A DNA stretch of 26,416 nucleotides, taken from Ophiothrix spiculata. Taxonomy: Eukaryota; Echinodermata; Ophiuroidea; Amphilepidida; Ophiotrichidae. The DNA lies in NCBI GenBank assembly GCA_000969725.1, contig JXSR01S074860.1, one strand, 5' to 3'. Shown here piece by piece: positions 22,206-26,416 of the stretch. The number at the start of each line of letters is the position of its first letter. Position 1 is the stretch's first letter. A program made the position numbers and the translations under genes. The notes beneath the pieces are model-generated. The model was not told where the DNA came from, made no database searches, and saw only the letters and a program-made list of their open reading frames with translations.

Positions 22206-25200
22206 TCTCCATTAAACATTTGAATATTCAAAGCTGAAACACCCAGTTTTATTTAGGTAAATGTTGTAACACATATTTCATCATTCAGTTTTGATGAAAC
22301 TTCAACGGCATTCATATGGCTACAATATCTACGTATACCTCAATCACCATATCAATCATAAGACTCACATGCCTATGCATAAGTTGCAAAACAAGTCACG
22401 CCCCTCCCAAAACATATTAGTAAAAATCAAATCTGACGTCAACAACTTAATTACAAAGTTTAGTAGAGTCTTCTGGAATGAACACAACGATATAGAACAT
22501 CTTTTCAAGTCGATACATCTGAACACACAGGCTCAGTCGGGCTTTACTCCGATAACCGCCCTAGTTTCCTGTTCATTTATCTGAAATAAAGAAAAATAGT
22601 TTATCAATTATTAGATCGTAATTAAATTTTGCCCTACGTGAAATATTTAGCAAGAATTGTGTGATAATGTAGCGGCAAACAAATAAATCACAAATCATGT
22701 AGAACGGCTTATTATCGCGTAAAGTGTTAACCCCCGGGGAAATATAAATAATAGAAAATATTTAAGTCAAAATTTTCATCTCCCTTGGGTCTAGGCTGAA
22801 CACATTTTTCAAGCATGCAATGAGGACCTAGAATAACCCTTCATAAGGCTGCCTGCATGATATGATTTGATACGATTTTCACGCCAATTTGAACGACAAT
22901 TCTGTACATCCCTTCTGGCACCTGGTATCAACAGAGTCATTTTTAAACCTATCTTTGCTTTTATTTTACTTAGGGCCTATCCCTATTATAGTTATACATT
23001 TAACATCTTGTGACCCCCCATTAAGGGGAGTAAGTGCATTAAAATCACTTTTTAAAACTTTAAATACTAGAGACATCAACTTAAAGCAATACTATAATAT
23101 TTGGATCAAAAAAGGGTTGATAGCAAAAACAGCTTAAAATGAAGTAATGTGACTATCTTAAAGTATTTTCAAGGGTATTTTGTCGAAAAATTCTTTTGCC
23201 ACAGACAAATAGATAAAATGCACATGAATAATTTCCGATACTAATGCATGTTGAATTATATTCGGGATCCCAAATATATTCAACAACATTATGGCCATAA
23301 CAGAAAAAGTAAGCATATTTAAGCCAAATCGTTTGGAGGGTATTAATATCTACCCAAACCAAAACTCAATAAGCTAAAAAAATTCAAAAGTCATTGGTGA
23401 TAGGGGGCGCTAACACTTTTTATAGTATTATTTTTAAAGTATTGCGTTAAGGGTATATGACAACCAATATAAAAGAAACCCAGAAATATGCAAAACTTTG
23501 TCTAATTTGATTTAAAAAAATGCAAAAAAATAGGCACCTAGAACATCTACTATATGACTCATTATTCATTATAGGTAAAATATTTACTGCTTATCCTCTA
23601 CGCTTTCCTAGAAATTTTAGTTATATTCAGAATGATCGAGATAAGACGTCGAAATCGACTTCTATCGCACCTTCGTTGATCTTTTCCCTTACAAAGTATT
23701 GGCAGTAAATAAACATAAGCAAACACGTTGATTTCTTGTTACTCCAGAAGAAAAACGAATTTTCATCCAATTCCCGAGACAGTATTGCCATCAATCCCTT
23801 AAATCCTTAGTTAATAACGTATTGAAATTTACGTATTTTCTCAACATAGTATATTTTATTCCCTGAACATCAAAGCGCGATGGATTTTAATGTTTCCGTT
23901 CTAAATTCAATTACCTGTGAATTAGGAGGATTTTGATATTTCTCTTTGTTTATTTTTTCTTTACAGCATCATGTGTACAACCCAAATTTAAATCTCAGGC
24001 AGATTACATCTGTAGCTTAAATCTATATCCTGATTGACTTTGTATTTTGGATATACGAAAAAAGATAGTTTAGGATTAACGCTTACTTATCACTGGTGAA
24101 ATCCACTAGATAAGATAAAATACCGATTGTGCCGGGAAGAAATCCTATTGTGAAAGGTTGGCAAAACATTAATTTGGATTCGCCAATCCCGATAAGCCCC
24201 AAGGGCGGCGCATTCCATCTTTATGGGGCGTTAGAGTGGAGCAACTGGATAAAGAGCATTACGATTTTACGATTGTGAATTTGTTTGTGTCTGTTTATCT
24301 TTGAAATCATTTCGTTATTTTGTGTCCCGTGTAAACCATCTCAGCAGTAAACGGTTAAAAAAGGATGATTGGACAGAGTTCGTAATCTTAGATTACAGAG
24401 GACTGTTAAGGGAAACTGTAATAAGAGGCGTAAATTAGATTAATATCCTGTACAATCAAAGAAATTGTCCGTTATTTTACGAATTTCTTTAAAAAAAATC
24501 TGTTATTTTACTGTTTTCTTTAAAAATACCTGGAAAATGCGCTGCTGGAAAAATGACATTGTCCACCCTCCATTGTTTCAATGATTGTCTTTGATGTGGC
24601 TATATTTCCAGAAAAGCCACACATAGGCTCTAGAAGATTAAAGATTACATTGTAGTTTACATCCAATGTGTATAGGTAGTTAATGTGTTATTGTCTTTTT
24701 CACAATCCACATGTTTCGCAAGAAGAGTAATAATAATCGAAGGCAATTTCTAATATCATATTGCCTATCACGGTTTCTTAGAATGCTAACCTATGATCGT
24801 GTAACCGGTATTTCTTTACGATATAATTGACATATCGTGACATTGGTGTCATTTTATTTGCCATCAATTCGCTACATTTATTGGATTCTCAAGGAGGGAA
24901 GTACATATGAGCCATTTACTTTAATATCTTACAAATCTCACACATGGTTTGGTGTGAATTATGGTACAAAATGGCTTCATCCGTCATAATAAACGCAGTG
25001 TACACAGCCATTTCTATTTCTAATTTTTAAATGTAAATCGGGAAGCGTAAAGGAAACGAATATAACTGAATTCCTAAAACTTTAAGTTAACAAACAAATA
25101 AACAAACAAGCAAGCAAAAAAAACCACAAAAAGTAAACAAAGATATTAGCAAATGAAAAAATAACAAAACGTAAATTCAATACCTATTACAATTTGTCAA

Positions 25201-25344
25201 CTATGTTTATAAACTCTTTACCTCATCAAAAAAAAACATCTTGAAAAAGGAAGAAGAGATACAAGTGCTACAAACAGACAGACATATGTGTGATGCAAGA
25301 GTTCTTATAAGATTAGGCCGAAAACATAGTCGGCCTCCAAACAA
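22206..25344. other. Non-coding intergenic stretch
   Basis: The longest open frame (22291-22584, 97 codons) has no domain and no splice context. A patch with GACCCCCCATTAAGGGGAG near 23011-23029 and GGGGGCGCTAACAC near 23403-23416 may belong to an old repeat that I cannot delimit. Confidence 0.5.
24170..24440. promoter_or_regulatory. Candidate regulatory block about 7 kb downstream of NK1
   Basis: This stretch is of higher complexity than its neighbours. It contains CCAAGGGCGGCGC, forkhead-like TGTTTG (24282-24287) and TGTTTAT (24292-24298), an opposed GTAAAC (24331-24336) and GATTA-type sites. No open frame or repeat end is seen. The call is weak. Confidence 0.22.
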
Positions 25345-26221
25345 AATTTGGGGCACACTCACTGTGTGAGGAGAATGATGACATCCACAGGCCTCCAATT
25401 CAACCTAAAAAGTGGTAACCATGCGAATTCTTAATTTCAAGGAAAATAGGTATATTACTATTCACTGAAATCAAGGACTGCAAAATCACAAAAAGGGGTA
25501 TTCTGAGCATCCATCTCCACAAAATTTAAAAAATGGGTATTACACAGAATTTCGCGGTCGGTCTTTGCCTGTTACATGATAATTTAGTATGAAGACAATC
25601 TTGGAAAGATATAAAAAGAGGTATCATTAACGAGGCACCACATCCCAATAATATACTAAGGAAACCCAAAGGAAGCAAAGTTCTCTTTTTCAAGGACCAT
25701 ATAATTTAGCAACGAAAACAAATGTACACAATGCCTTGTTGCATTTTTACTTGGGAGTATCAGTCTCTGGGAATACAGCAGACATGAAAAGTAATGTTGA
25801 TTACTGTATGTTTTGTTCTTATTATATATTAAAGTATAAGAGTCATTGAAATGGGTGTCTAAAAATCTTATCATTGAAAACCTTGAAGAAATGAGGGGGG
25901 TACTTTAATTTTGTCATTGATTTTGAAGAAAAAGTGGGTCAAATTAATGTAATGTTGATACCTATATCTTTTGTACATAACATATTAAATGATAAGAGTC
26001 ATTAAGAGTCATTGAAAATTGTGTCTGAAAATATTGCCAAGAATCTTGAAGAAATTTGGGGGGGGGGGTTTGTTTTACCTTAATTTTGTCATTGATTTTG
26101 CAAAAAAAGGTGAAAATTAATTAAAAATCATTGAAATGGTGGGTTTTGAAAAAACAAAATAGGAACTTGAATGGTTACCACTTTGGAACTTAAGTTGCGG
26201 GACACATATTGCCCCACATTT
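25345..26221. repeat. Inverted-repeat-bounded unit with internal 158-bp tandem repeat
   Basis: AAGTGGTAACCAT at 25410-25422 recurs inverted at 26171-26183. Outside it, AAATTTGGGGCA (25345-25355) pairs loosely with TGCCCCACATTT (26210-26221). Within, a diverged repeat of period about 158 bp starts at the GTAATGTTGAT strings near 25791 and 25949. Each unit contains TAAGAGTCATT, CTTGAAGAAAT, a G-run and TTTTGTCATTGATTTTG. A third partial unit follows. It is probably a non-autonomous repeat element. Confidence 0.5.
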
Positions 26222-26416
26222 CCCTACTAGCTCAAAAATGTGCGTTAAAAGTTTCAAAATCTATGCTTTTGGTGGTGGTGTTTTACAATATGGTATCAGG
26301 AATTGTTTATCTATTAATGAGAAGTAATTTTAAAAGCAGATCTATTTCTTTTAAAAGGATTTAACACACTTCAGTTCTGGGGAGTTATTTGACATACAGA
26401 TACAATGTTATTCTAT

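Noticed and set aside
22291-22584. A 97-codon open frame, considered as a possible exon
   Set aside because: No family resemblance, no good splice sites at its borders, and no second exon in phase nearby.
23011-23440. A possible transposon bounded by CCCCCCATTAAGGGG and AGGGGGCGCTAACAC strings
   Set aside because: The inverted match between the two sides is too weak and no target duplication could be found.

Overview
The window is AT-rich, intron-containing animal DNA with one recognisable protein-coding gene, an NK1-class (NKX1/slouch) homeobox gene on the + strand. The spliced exons, long non-coding flanks, dense short inverted-repeat transposons and lack of bacterial-style coding all point to a metazoan nuclear genome. 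A 50-N scaffold gap and a near-identical duplicate beside it suggest a draft assembly of a highly polymorphic species. I suspect a marine invertebrate, possibly a hemichordate or echinoderm, but the sequence does not settle this.

Layout. 1-12400 has no gene I can support. It holds a promoter/LTR-like fragment (about 1061-1199), a TTAA-flanked piggyBac-like MITE (2581-3175), a hAT-type MITE with an exact 8-bp target duplication (3799-4315), a second hAT-like element (6507-6805), an ACGT-rich MITE (9633-9895), a perfect 313-bp tandem duplication (9979-10604) and a GATA/GAGA microsatellite (11648-11775). A candidate regulatory block lies at about 8640-9120. From 12401 to 15746 the first coding exon of the NK1 gene and its 5' flank occur twice, separated by the gap at 13945-13994 and 206 bp of unmatched sequence. 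The homeobox exon follows at 16712-17274. From 17275 to the end there is the 3' UTR and about 9 kb of non-coding DNA. This contains a larger member of the ACGT-rich MITE family with a nested copy (19307-19692), an unusual CGGACTAGCGCA tandem array (22045-22190) and an inverted-repeat-bounded unit with an internal tandem repeat (25345-26221).

Gene model. The best model is join(14747..15299, 16712..17274). It encodes 371 residues with a phase-1 intron, an EH1-like repression motif in exon 1, and a basic nuclear localisation stretch plus complete homeodomain in exon 2. The upstream exon-1 copy (12946..13498) has the same frame and donor and could splice to the same acceptor. The main open question is whether the duplication is real, giving alternative first exons, or two alleles scaffolded in series. 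The copies differ by roughly 5% upstream but only about 1% in coding sequence, and copy 1 ends exactly at the gap. I favour allelic mis-assembly.
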